In this document: one piece after another, positions 15,049 to 23,913 of the stretch
How positions within the stretch are numbered: position 1 is the first letter of the stretch
Layout: each line of letters begins with the position of its first letter
Assembly (NCBI RefSeq): GCF_036906915.1
Contig: NZ_JBAKHX010000066.1
Coordinates: 1 to 45,217, forward strand
Direction of reading: 5' to 3'
DNA length: 45,217 bases
DNA from: Phytohabitans sp036906915
GTDB lineage: Bacteria; Actinomycetota; Actinomycetes; Mycobacteriales; Micromonosporaceae
Translations under genes and position numbers: made by a program
The notes under the pieces: model-generated
Told to the model about the DNA's origin: nothing
Databases searched by the model: none
What the model saw: the letters and a program-made list of their open reading frames with translations, nothing else

Positions 15049-18000
15049 ATGTACCTCAAGTGGACATCTGGGGCCACCGCCGCAGTCATGGCCGCCAGTT
15101 TGTTAGTCGCCTCTCCTGCCGCTGCCGCGCCCCAGAAGCCGTGGCGGCCGCCCGCGACGCAGGCGGAGAAGTCCGTGCCCGTGAAGCCGTTTACGCCGCG
15201 CCGCCAGCGCGTCGCCACGGTGCCCGAGAAGGGCCCGGCGGCGGTGAGCTGGCCGGCCGCGGGCGAGGCCACGGTGCCGCTGCGTGCGACCCGGGCGCGG
15301 GCCGGCACCTTGCCGGTGTGGGTGACCGGCGCGAGCGCCGGCACCGCCAAGGTGAAGGTGCTCGACCGGGGCGCCACCGACCGGGTCGGCGTACCGGGTC
15401 TGCTGTTCACCGTTACCCCCAGCACCGCGCGCTCCAGGATGACCGTCGAGGTGGACTACTCGGCCTTCCGGTACGCGTACGGCGGCGACTGGGCGTCCCG
15501 GCTGCGCCTGGTGGAGCTGCCGGCGTGCGTGCTGTCCACTCCGGAGCGCGCCGAGTGTCAAGCCAGCAAGCCGCTTCCGACCCGTAACGCGGTCAAGGAC
15601 GGCAAGCTGACGGCGGAGGTGAGCAGCGCGGCCGTGCTCGCCGCCGCGGCCGCCCCGTCGGGCAGTTCCGGCGACTACAGCGCGACGCAGTTATCGCGCT
15701 CGTCCTCCTGGGAGGTGGGCGGCTCGGCTGGCGACTTTTCGTGGTCGTACGAGATGGACGCGCCACCGGCTTTCGGCGGTCCGGAACCGGACCTGGACCT
15801 GAAGTACAACTCTGGCGGCGTCGACGGCCGTACGGCGTCGACCAACAACCAGCCGTCGTGGGTGGGTGAGGGCTGGGGCCTGTCCGAGGGCTTCATCGAG
15901 CGGCGCTACAAGTCCTGTTCGGACGAGGTCACGACCACGCCGAAGCCGTACGACCTGTGTTGGGAGACCGACAACGCGTTCGTCAGCCTGGGCGACAAGA
16001 CCGTCGAGTTGGTCAAGGACGCGACCACCGGTGTGTGGCGCCTGCGCAACGATGACGCGTCCAAGGTGGAGCGCCTGACCGGAGCGACGAACGGCGACAA
16101 CGACGGCGAGCACTGGAAGCTCACCGACCGCGACGGCACCCAGTACTTCTTCGGGCTGAACCGGCTGCCGGGCTGGGCGAGCGGCAAGGAGGTCACGAAC
16201 TCCACGTGGAGCGCGCCGGTGTTCGGCAACGACTCGGGGGAGCCGTGCCACGCCTCGACGTTCGCGTCGTCGTACTGCTCACAGGCGTGGCGGTGGAATC
16301 TCGACTACGTCGTCGACTCCAACGGCAACGCGATGTCGTACTTCTACACCCCTGTCACCAACTACTACGGCCGCAACCGCACCGCCTCGGCCGGCACCGC
16401 CTACCACCGCGACGGCTACCTGAGCCGGATCGACTACGGCCAGCGCTCGGACACGATGTACTCAGCGGCAGCCCCGATGCGGGTGTCGTTCGATGTCGAG
16501 GAGCGGTGCGCTGCCGGCGCTACCTGCGGCACCGGAGCCCTCACCAAGGACACGGCGAAGAACTGGCCGGACGTGCCGTACGACCAGCAGTGCAACTCGG
16601 GCGCGACGTGCACCGACCTGTTCGCGCCGACGTTCTGGACGCGCAAGCGGCTCGCGGCGATCACCACGAAGGTGCTGGTGTCCGGCACCACGTACAAGGA
16701 CGTCGACTCGTGGGCGCTCCGGTACCAGTTCCGCGAGCCCGGCGACGGCACGTCGCGACTGCTGTGGCTGTCGTCGATCACCCGCACCGGCAAGGTCGGT
16801 GGGTCGGCGGCGCTGCCGGCGGTCACCTTCGAGGGCGTGCAACTGGAGAATCGGGTCGACGCCGAAGAAGGCATCCCGCCCATGTACAAGTGGCGGGTCA
16901 GCGACGTCTACGACGAGTTCGGTGGGCACGTGCGGGTGAACTACTCGGGCAAGGAGTGCACGCGTGCGAACCCGCCGACACCGGATTCCAACACGAAGCG
17001 GTGCTTCCCGCACTACTGGACGCCGGAGGGGGCGACCGCGCCCAAGCTCGACTGGTTCCACAAGTACGTGGCGGTGCAGGTACTGCAGGACGACCAGTCC
17101 GGTGTGGCCGGCCTCGAGCAGACCGACTACGAGTACCTGGGCGGGGGCGCCTGGCACTACGACGACAACGAGCTGACGCCGGCCAAGCACCGGACGTGGA
17201 GCGAGTGGCGCGGGTTCGCGCGGGTGAAGGTGACGCACGGCGCGTCGGGCGACGTGCGGTCGCAGAGCGAGACGCTGTACTACCGCGGCATGGACGGCGA
17301 CAAGCTGTCCAGCGGCACCCGGAGCGCGACGGTGACCGACTCCGAGGGTGTGGCGGTCGCCGACCACGAGGCGCTGGCCGGAAACCCGCGCGAGACCATC
17401 ACTTACAACGGGCCTGGCGGTGCGGTGCTGGACGGTGAGATCCGCGACTACTGGGTCTCGGCGGCCACCGCGACCCGCGGCACCAACAAGGCGTACCTCA
17501 CCGGTGTCAGCAAGCAGCGCAACCGGCTCGCGCTCGCGGCCGGTGGCTGGCGACGCACCGAGGAGCAGACGTCGTACGACTCGTACGGCCTGCCGTATCA
17601 GGCCAACGATCTGGGTGACACGTCGAGGAGCGACGACGACGAGTGTGTACGCACCACGTACGCCCGGGACACGTCGAAGATGATGATCAACTTCAAGTCG
17701 CGCGAGGAGCGGGTCTCCGTGGCCTGCACCGCCACACCCTCCCGCCCGAACGACGTGCTCTCCGACGTACGTACCTTCTACGACGGTTCCACGACGTTCG
17801 GCACCGCGCCGACCAAGGGTGACGAGACGCTGACCCAGGAGCTGGCTTCGTACTCAGGCACCACGCCGGTGTACGTGCAGTCGACCAGGGCCACGTACGA
17901 CATTTACGGCCGCACGCTGGACAGCTTCGATGCGCTGGACCGGAAGACCAGCACCCGGTTCACGCCAGCGACCGGCGCCCCGGCGACGAGCAGCGTGACG

Positions 18001-21000
18001 ACCAACCCGCTCGGGCACGTGGTCACCACCACGTACGAGACCGCGTGGGGCGACGAGACCGCCCTCGTCGACGCGAACGGGCGGCGCACCGACCTGACGT
18101 ACAACCCGCTCGGCCAGCTCGCCGCCGTCTGGCTGCCCGGCCAGTCGAAAGCGGACGGTGAAGCGGCCAGCCAGAAGTTCACCTACCTGATCCGGACCGA
18201 CGCCCCGAGCGCGGTCACCAGCGAGGCGATCCGCGACGACGGCGGCTACACCGCCGAGTACGCCCTGTTCGACGGGCGGCTGCGGCAGCGCCAGACACAG
18301 CGGCCGGTGCCCGAGGGCGGCCGGGTCATCACCGACACATTCCACGATTCGCGCGGCCTCAAGTCCCGTGAGAACACCGCCTACTGGAACGACGGCGCGG
18401 CCGGCACCACGCTCGTGACGGTCGCCGACAACACGGTGCCGGCGCAGACCATCTACGTGTACGACGGCGACGAGCGGGAGACCACCGAGATCTTCCGGTC
18501 GTACGGCACCGAGAAGTGGCGCACCCTGACCACCTACGGCGGTGACCGAGTGGCGGTCACCCCACCGGCCGGCGGCACCGCCACCACCACGGTCATGGAC
18601 GCCGCAGGCAACACGACCGAGCTGCGGCAACACACCGGGGCGACGCCGGCCAGCGGGTACGACGCGACGAAGTACACCTACACCCGCGGTGGCGACGTCG
18701 CCTCCGTCACCGACGCGGTCGGCAACGTCTGGCGGTACACGTACGACCTGCGCGGCCGGAAGACCAAGGACGAGGACCCCGACAAGGGCACCACGTCGTA
18801 CACGTTCGACAACGGCGACCAACTGCTCACGGCGACCGACGCCCGGGGCAAGACACTGGCGTCCACCTACGACGCGCTGGGCCGCAAGACGGCACAGTAC
18901 GAGGGGTCGACGTCGGGCACGAAGCTGGCCGAGTGGACGTGGGACACCCTTGCCAAGGGGCACGCGGCCTCGTCGACCCGATACGTCGACGGAAACGCTT
19001 ACACCACCGCGGTCACCGGGTACGACCTGAGCTACCGGTCACTCGGCACCATTGTCACGATCCCGTCCGCCGAGGGCGCGCTCGCCGGTACCTTCCGGAC
19101 CAACACCGGGTACACGGATACCGGTCTGCCGCTGCTGGTCACCTATCCCGCGGCAGGCGGCCTCGCGGCGGAGACGCTGCGGTACAGCTACGACGCCCAT
19201 GGGCGCCTGGCCACCGGCCAGACCGGACTGTCCACACTGCTCACCGGCGCGACGTACACGCCGTACGGGGAGCCGGCGCAGTACACGCTGCAGGCGGTCA
19301 CCGGTAGACAGATGGTGCAGACGTTCATGTACGACGACGCGACCCGGAAGCTGAGCAGGTCGATCGTCGACCGGAGCGTCTCGCCGATGCGGCTGGCGGA
19401 CGTGAACTACACGTACGACGCGTCGGGCAACGTTACGAAGATCGCCGACGGCGCCGACGTGCAGTGCTTCACGTACGACTACCTGAAGCGTCTGAGCAGC
19501 GCGTGGACGGCCAACAACAGCTGCGCCACCGCTCCGAGCGCGTCCGTCCTGGGTGGACCGGCGCCGTACTGGCAAGCGTGGACATACGACAAGACCGGCA
19601 ACCGGCTGACGGAAACGAACTACAACACGACCACCGGTGCTGGCACGACGAGCGGCTACACGTATCCGGCGGCGGGTGCGGCCCGCCCGCATGCGCTCAC
19701 GAGCATGACCACGGGCGGCCAGACCACCAGCTACGGCTACGACGCCACCGGCAACACCACCACCCGGCCCGGCCAGACGCTGACGTGGGACGTCGAGGGT
19801 CACCTGGCGACCGTGACGGAGAACGGGAAGACGTCGGAGTTCCTGTACGACGCGGACGGCGACCGCCTGATGCGCAAGGACTCTGACACGGTCACCCTGT
19901 ACCTGGGCGGCACCGAACTGGAGCTGACGAAGTCGACCAACGCGGTCGCGGCGACCCGCTTCTATCAGCTCGGCTCGGTCAACGCGGTGCGTTCGAGCGG
20001 CGGCGGCCTGTCGTTCGAGGCCAAAGACCGGCTGGGCACAGCCCAGATCTCGGTCGACGCCGATGACCTGGCCGTCGCGCAGCGGCGGTATCTGCCGTTC
20101 GGTGAGCAGCGTGGCGCGGTACCGGCGAGCTGGCCGACGGAGAAGGGCTACATCGGCGGCACGGTCGACGGCAGCGGCCTGACGCATCTCGGCGCGCGGG
20201 AGTACGACGCGGGCACCGGCCGGTTCCTCTCGGTCGACCCGGTCGTCGACCACGACGACCCGCAGCAGATGAACGCGTACGCCTACTCGAACAACACGCC
20301 GGTCACGATGCACGACCCGGACGGCCGGTGGGCGGTGCTGCCGGGTGGCCACTACTGCGATGGCTGCAGCGGTGACTACGTCCACAAGCCGTCGAAGTCG
20401 AAGGGCAAGAAGAAGAAAAAGAAGAGCAGCAGCAAGAAGACGACGTACTACTGCGACAGCTGTAACTACTACAAGTACCACCGGCCCGCCAAGAAGGTGT
20501 ACCCGGGCGACCTGCGCCAGCACGACAACCGGATCGCGGCGGAGGCGCGGCGGCTGGCCCGGGAGTACGCCGCGAAGAAGGCCCGCGAGGAGGCGGCGAA
20601 GAAGGCCAGGCTGGCGGCGAAGAAGGCGGCACAGAAGAAGTGGAACGCCTGCGTGGAGCAGTACGGCGCGCAACGCTCGGCGAAGTGCGGCGCGAACCCC
20701 AGCGGCAAGAAGAGTGGTGGTGGCGGCGGCTGGAGCTGGAAGTTCCCGAGTCCCGTCAAAATCGGCAAGCACCTGTGGAAGCACGGGTTCGCGAGCTGGC
20801 AGGTGTGCAACACCTCGTCTCACATGTGCGGCAAGGTCAAGATCCAGAACGGTCGGGTCTCGGTTCTGACGTCGTACAACACGACGCCCGCCAAGCCAGG
20901 GCTGGGCTCGCTTTTCCCGACCATCGGCTACGCGCACAAGTCCAGTGGCCGGGAGAAAGCCAGCACCAGCTATGCCTTCGGCCGCTACGGAGTCGGCGTC

Positions 21001-21165
21001 GGGGTGCGGAAGGACGGCTCCCTCAACTGGTCGGACTGGGACTATTCGGTCGGGACCAACCCCGCGGGAGGCTGGCGCGGCAGCGAGAACAGCGGCATCT
21101 CGGCGATGGGTATGAGCTACAACCTCACCGTCGCGAGCTGGTGCTTGATCGGAAGCTGCAAATGA
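15049..21165 (+). CDS. Rhs/YD-repeat protein with an unusual Cys/Lys-rich C-terminal tip
   Basis: 2038 residues from ATG 15049, preceded by AAAGGGAGG. Signal peptide MYLKWTSGATAAVMAASLLV, ending near AAAA (about residue 25). Residues 60-900 form the actinobacterial Rhs N-terminal region (PSWVGEGWGLSEGFIERRYK is typical); YD repeats run about 940-1655 (YDLRGRKTKDEDPDKGTTSY). The Rhs core lies at about 1656-1761 (DRLGTAQISVDADD, YLPFGEQRG, THLGAREYDAGTGRFLSVDP, ending DPDGRW). Rhs cores normally release a toxic tip. The 277-residue tip here has CDGC (about 1770), a KSKGKKKKKKSSSKK tract, CDSC (about 1802), an Ala/Lys/Glu coiled coil (about 1825-1880), a Gly linker and a Gly/Ser/Trp-rich end domain with four cysteines. 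I see no known nuclease, deaminase or ADP-ribosyltransferase motif. TTA codons at 15103 and 15691. No immunity gene follows. Confidence 0.87.
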   Translation: MYLKWTSGATAAVMAASLLVASPAAAAPQKPWRPPATQAEKSVPVKPFTPRRQRVATVPEKGPAAVSWPAAGEATVPLRATRARAGTLPVWVTGASAGTAKVKVLDRGATDRVGVPGLLFTVTPSTARSRMTVEVDYSAFRYAYGGDWASRLRLVELPACVLSTPERAECQASKPLPTRNAVKDGKLTAEVSSAAVLAAAAAPSGSSGDYSATQLSRSSSWEVGGSAGDFSWSYEMDAPPAFGGPEPDLDLKYNSGGVDGRTASTNNQPSWVGEGWGLSEGFIERRYKSCSDEVTTTPKPYDLCWETDNAFVSLGDKTVELVKDATTGVWRLRNDDASKVERLTGATNGDNDGEHWKLTDRDGTQYFFGLNRLPGWASGKEVTNSTWSAPVFGNDSGEPCHASTFASSYCSQAWRWNLDYVVDSNGNAMSYFYTPVTNYYGRNRTASAGTAYHRDGYLSRIDYGQRSDTMYSAAAPMRVSFDVEERCAAGATCGTGALTKDTAKNWPDVPYDQQCNSGATCTDLFAPTFWTRKRLAAITTKVLVSGTTYKDVDSWALRYQFREPGDGTSRLLWLSSITRTGKVGGSAALPAVTFEGVQLENRVDAEEGIPPMYKWRVSDVYDEFGGHVRVNYSGKECTRANPPTPDSNTKRCFPHYWTPEGATAPKLDWFHKYVAVQVLQDDQSGVAGLEQTDYEYLGGGAWHYDDNELTPAKHRTWSEWRGFARVKVTHGASGDVRSQSETLYYRGMDGDKLSSGTRSATVTDSEGVAVADHEALAGNPRETITYNGPGGAVLDGEIRDYWVSAATATRGTNKAYLTGVSKQRNRLALAAGGWRRTEEQTSYDSYGLPYQANDLGDTSRSDDDECVRTTYARDTSKMMINFKSREERVSVACTATPSRPNDVLSDVRTFYDGSTTFGTAPTKGDETLTQELASYSGTTPVYVQSTRATYDIYGRTLDSFDALDRKTSTRFTPATGAPATSSVTTNPLGHVVTTTYETAWGDETALVDANGRRTDLTYNPLGQLAAVWLPGQSKADGEAASQKFTYLIRTDAPSAVTSEAIRDDGGYTAEYALFDGRLRQRQTQRPVPEGGRVITDTFHDSRGLKSRENTAYWNDGAAGTTLVTVADNTVPAQTIYVYDGDERETTEIFRSYGTEKWRTLTTYGGDRVAVTPPAGGTATTTVMDAAGNTTELRQHTGATPASGYDATKYTYTRGGDVASVTDAVGNVWRYTYDLRGRKTKDEDPDKGTTSYTFDNGDQLLTATDARGKTLASTYDALGRKTAQYEGSTSGTKLAEWTWDTLAKGHAASSTRYVDGNAYTTAVTGYDLSYRSLGTIVTIPSAEGALAGTFRTNTGYTDTGLPLLVTYPAAGGLAAETLRYSYDAHGRLATGQTGLSTLLTGATYTPYGEPAQYTLQAVTGRQMVQTFMYDDATRKLSRSIVDRSVSPMRLADVNYTYDASGNVTKIADGADVQCFTYDYLKRLSSAWTANNSCATAPSASVLGGPAPYWQAWTYDKTGNRLTETNYNTTTGAGTTSGYTYPAAGAARPHALTSMTTGGQTTSYGYDATGNTTTRPGQTLTWDVEGHLATVTENGKTSEFLYDADGDRLMRKDSDTVTLYLGGTELELTKSTNAVAATRFYQLGSVNAVRSSGGGLSFEAKDRLGTAQISVDADDLAVAQRRYLPFGEQRGAVPASWPTEKGYIGGTVDGSGLTHLGAREYDAGTGRFLSVDPVVDHDDPQQMNAYAYSNNTPVTMHDPDGRWAVLPGGHYCDGCSGDYVHKPSKSKGKKKKKKSSSKKTTYYCDSCNYYKYHRPAKKVYPGDLRQHDNRIAAEARRLAREYAAKKAREEAAKKARLAAKKAAQKKWNACVEQYGAQRSAKCGANPSGKKSGGGGGWSWKFPSPVKIGKHLWKHGFASWQVCNTSSHMCGKVKIQNGRVSVLTSYNTTPAKPGLGSLFPTIGYAHKSSGREKASTSYAFGRYGVGVGVRKDGSLNWSDWDYSVGTNPAGGWRGSENSGISAMGMSYNLTVASWCLIGSCK

Positions 21166-21267
21166 TGGGCTGCGTTATCGTTTCGTGACCATCCGACTAA
21201 TGATCGTTCACCCGCGGATCCCTACGGTGTGACCGGGGGCGTGTCAATCGCGAGGAACGGTCGGTTC

Positions 21268-23094
21268 ATGGAGTTGACGCGCGACAGTGCGGTTGGTGGT
21301 AGGCGTCCGGTTTTTCGGGTGCTCGGTCCGTTGGAGGTGCGCGGGGCGTCGGGACCCGTCCCGCTGACCGGAGCGCGGCAGCGCGTCGTCCTAGCGGCTC
21401 TGTTGGTACGCGCCAACAGGGTGGTTCCGCTCGGAGACCTCGTCGACGCGGTCTGGCCAGAGCGGCCTCCGGCGACCGCCCGCGACCAGGTGGTCAACGT
21501 GGTATCCGCGTTGCGCCGCCTGGTCGGCCGGGCGGTGGGCGCGGGATGGCTGGAGACCCAGCCGCCCGGATACGTCGTCCGGCTCGGCCCTGGCCAGCTC
21601 GACGTCGAAGACTTCGAGGAGCTGGTCCGCACCGCCGACGCCGCGGGCCTTGCGGGCCGGCCGGGAGACGCCGCACGGGCGCTGCGCGGCGCGCTTTCCC
21701 TGTGGCGCGGGCCGGCCCTCGCCGACGTGCCGGCCACGTTCGCGGCGACGGAGGCGCGCCGGCTCAGCGAGCTGCGGCTGGCGGCGGTCGAGAAGCTGAT
21801 GGACGCGGAGTTCGCCGTGGGCCGGCATCGGGAGGTGGTACCCGAACTGACCCAGCTCGTCGCCGAGTACCCCTTGCGGGAGAGGCTGCGCGGCCAGCTC
21901 ATGCTCGCCCTGCACGCGGCCGGCCGGACGGCGGACGCGCTGGCGGCGTACCGCAGTGGCCGCCGCCTGCTGGTCGACGAACTCGGCCTCGAGCCGGGTG
22001 CGGCGCTGCAGCGGATCGAGCGGGCGATCCTGACGGACACCGAGGTCGGCGAGCCCGCGACCGCCGGCCCGCCCGCGCAGCTCCCGCGCGACGTCGCCGA
22101 CTTCACCGGGCGGCGCGCCGAGATCGCGGCGATCCGCGGACGGCTCGAAGCCCCACCGAGCACGGCGGTCCGCGTGGTCGCCGTCGTCGGCCCGCCCGGC
22201 GTCGGCAAGAGCACGCTGGTCAACCACGTCGCACACGGCCTGCGGGCGGACTTCCCGGGCGGCCAGCTCCACGCCAGCCTGCGCGGTGACCGCGACCCGT
22301 TCGAGGTGCTGGCTGAGATGCTGCGCGCGCTGGGTACGCCAGCCGGCGCGATCCCCGAGGACCTGCCCGAGCGGGTACGGCTGTACCGGTCCCTGACCGC
22401 CCAGCGGCGGCTGCTGATCGTGCTCGACGGCGTGGCCGGCGCGGCCCACGCCCGGCCGCTGCTGCCCGGCGACCCGGGCTGCGCGGTGCTGATGACCAGT
22501 CGCAGCGCCCTGACCGGCCTCGAAGGCGCGCACCGGATCACGCTGGGGGCCCTGCCCAGCGACGACGCGGTGGCGCTGCTGGGCGCGACAGCGGGACCGG
22601 GTCGGGTGACCGCCGAGCCGGCCGCCGCCCAGATGATCGCCGAACTCTGCGGCCGGTACCCGCTGGCCCTGCGGGTCGCGGGCGCCCGCGCCGCGGCCCG
22701 GCCGGAGCTGTCGCTGCGCCGGCTCGCCGAGCGACTGGCCGACCCTGAGCGGCGGCTCGACGAGCTGCGCGCCGGCGACCTCGACGTCCGGTCCAGCATG
22801 GCGGCCGGTATCGGCACCCTCCCTCCGGAGCTGGCACAGCCGGCGCGCCGGCTGGCGCTGCTGGGCGTCGGCAGCTTTCCACTCTGGACGGTCGTGGCGG
22901 TGCTCGGTGTCACCGCGGAAGCGGCCGAGGACCTCGTCGACCAGCTGGTGGACCGCCAGGTGGTCGAGTACGCAGGTGTCGACGACGCCGGACAGCACCG
23001 GTACCGGTTCCCGGAGCTGATACGGCTTTACTTGAGGTTTCCCAATCGCCACACGGCCGCGGACGCATGGTCCGGCGAAAGCGTGAGCGCGTAA
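21268..23094 (+). CDS. SARP-type regulator with NB-ARC ATPase (AfsR-like, no TPR tail)
   Basis: 608 residues from ATG 21268 (GAGGAA 12 bases upstream). Residues 14-95 are an OmpR-like winged helix (FRVLGPLEVRGASGPVPLTG, LVDAVWPERPPATARDQVVN) and 100-245 a bacterial transcriptional activator domain (DFEELVRTADAAGLAG, ELGLEPGAALQRIERAIL). Residues about 265-600 form an NB-ARC/STAND ATPase with Walker A VGPPGVGKST (about 305-314), LLIVLDGV (Walker B) and GRYPLALRVAGARA (the GLPLA-like motif). AfsR of Streptomyces has the same order but continues into TPRs; here the protein stops at the winged-helix part (RYRFPELIRLYL) soon after. SARP proteins activate nearby promoters through direct repeats. 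It is followed 15 bases later by a response regulator, so an operon is likely. Confidence 0.85.
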   Translation: MELTRDSAVGGRRPVFRVLGPLEVRGASGPVPLTGARQRVVLAALLVRANRVVPLGDLVDAVWPERPPATARDQVVNVVSALRRLVGRAVGAGWLETQPPGYVVRLGPGQLDVEDFEELVRTADAAGLAGRPGDAARALRGALSLWRGPALADVPATFAATEARRLSELRLAAVEKLMDAEFAVGRHREVVPELTQLVAEYPLRERLRGQLMLALHAAGRTADALAAYRSGRRLLVDELGLEPGAALQRIERAILTDTEVGEPATAGPPAQLPRDVADFTGRRAEIAAIRGRLEAPPSTAVRVVAVVGPPGVGKSTLVNHVAHGLRADFPGGQLHASLRGDRDPFEVLAEMLRALGTPAGAIPEDLPERVRLYRSLTAQRRLLIVLDGVAGAAHARPLLPGDPGCAVLMTSRSALTGLEGAHRITLGALPSDDAVALLGATAGPGRVTAEPAAAQMIAELCGRYPLALRVAGARAAARPELSLRRLAERLADPERRLDELRAGDLDVRSSMAAGIGTLPPELAQPARRLALLGVGSFPLWTVVAVLGVTAEAAEDLVDQLVDRQVVEYAGVDDAGQHRYRFPELIRLYLRFPNRHTAADAWSGESVSA

Positions 23095-23108
23095 AGGGGT
23101 GATGATCG

Positions 23109-23765
23109 ATGCGCATACTGCTCGTTGAAGACGATCACCGCGTGAGCGCGGCGATGGTGGCGATGCTCCAACGCCGCGGGTACGAAGTGGAGCATGCCGC
23201 CACCGCGGCGGCTGCCCTCGCCGCGGCCCCCTGCGACCTGGTCCTGCTCGACCTCAACCTGCCCGACGGCGACGGTGTCGACGTGTGCCGCTCGCTGCGT
23301 TCGCGCAGCGAGCAGCTTGGCATCATCGCGGTGACCGCGCGCGGCGAGGAGCGCGACCGGGTGGTGGGCCTGCGCACCGGCGCGGACGACTACGTGGTGA
23401 AGCCGTTCTCCATGGCCGAGCTGCACGCGCGCATCGAGGCCCTGCTGCGCCGCACAGTCCGGCAGGCGCCGCGGTGCGAACTGATCGAGGTGGCGCCGAT
23501 CAAGATCAACCTCGGTACCCGCGCGGTTGAGGTGAACGGGGCGTGCGTCACCCTGACCCGCAAGGAGTTCGACATCCTCGTCTCGCTGGCCCGGCAGCCC
23601 GGTTCGGCGGTCAGCTACGAGCGGATCCTGCTCGATGTCTGGCAGACGACGTGGTCGGGCCGGCACACTCTCGAGGTGCACATCGCGTCACTGCGCTCCA
23701 AGCTCGGCGTACCAAACCTGGTGCAGACGGTTCGGGGGGTGGGCTACAGGCTGCGAACGGGCTGA
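23109..23765 (+). CDS. OmpR/PhoB-family response regulator
   Basis: 218 residues. The receiver domain (1-115) has the acidic pocket EDD (7-9), phosphoacceptor Asp48 in LLDLNLPDGD, Thr in VTARGEE and the KPF motif. The C-terminal winged helix (about 125-216) has LTRKEFDILVSLARQPGSAV and HIASLRSKLGVPNLVQTVRG followed by VGYRL. ATG follows the SARP stop by 15 bases with GGGGTGATG upstream. The cognate partner is most likely the histidine kinase that starts 148 bases downstream on the same strand. Confidence 0.9.
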   Translation: MRILLVEDDHRVSAAMVAMLQRRGYEVEHAATAAAALAAAPCDLVLLDLNLPDGDGVDVCRSLRSRSEQLGIIAVTARGEERDRVVGLRTGADDYVVKPFSMAELHARIEALLRRTVRQAPRCELIEVAPIKINLGTRAVEVNGACVTLTRKEFDILVSLARQPGSAVSYERILLDVWQTTWSGRHTLEVHIASLRSKLGVPNLVQTVRGVGYRLRTG

Positions 23766-23789
23766 TCGGAACGCTTTGGGTCACGGGGC

Positions 23790-23806
23790 GGGTTGGGGGA
23801 CAACCC
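23790..23806 (+). terminator. Possible intrinsic hairpin after the response regulator
   Basis: GGGTTG (23790-23795), a five-base loop and CAACCC (23801-23806) form a perfect six-pair stem 25 bases after the response-regulator stop. No T tract follows, so it may attenuate rather than stop transcription into the kinase gene. Confidence 0.3.
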
Positions 23807-23913
23807 AAACCGGAATTCGGTCATTCGCCGTCGTTGGTCGCCACGGCTCCTAGCTGGATCCGAAGGCGACCGATACGGGTAGCGCTGGGGGACGGCGCGA
23901 GGCGGGAGGTACG

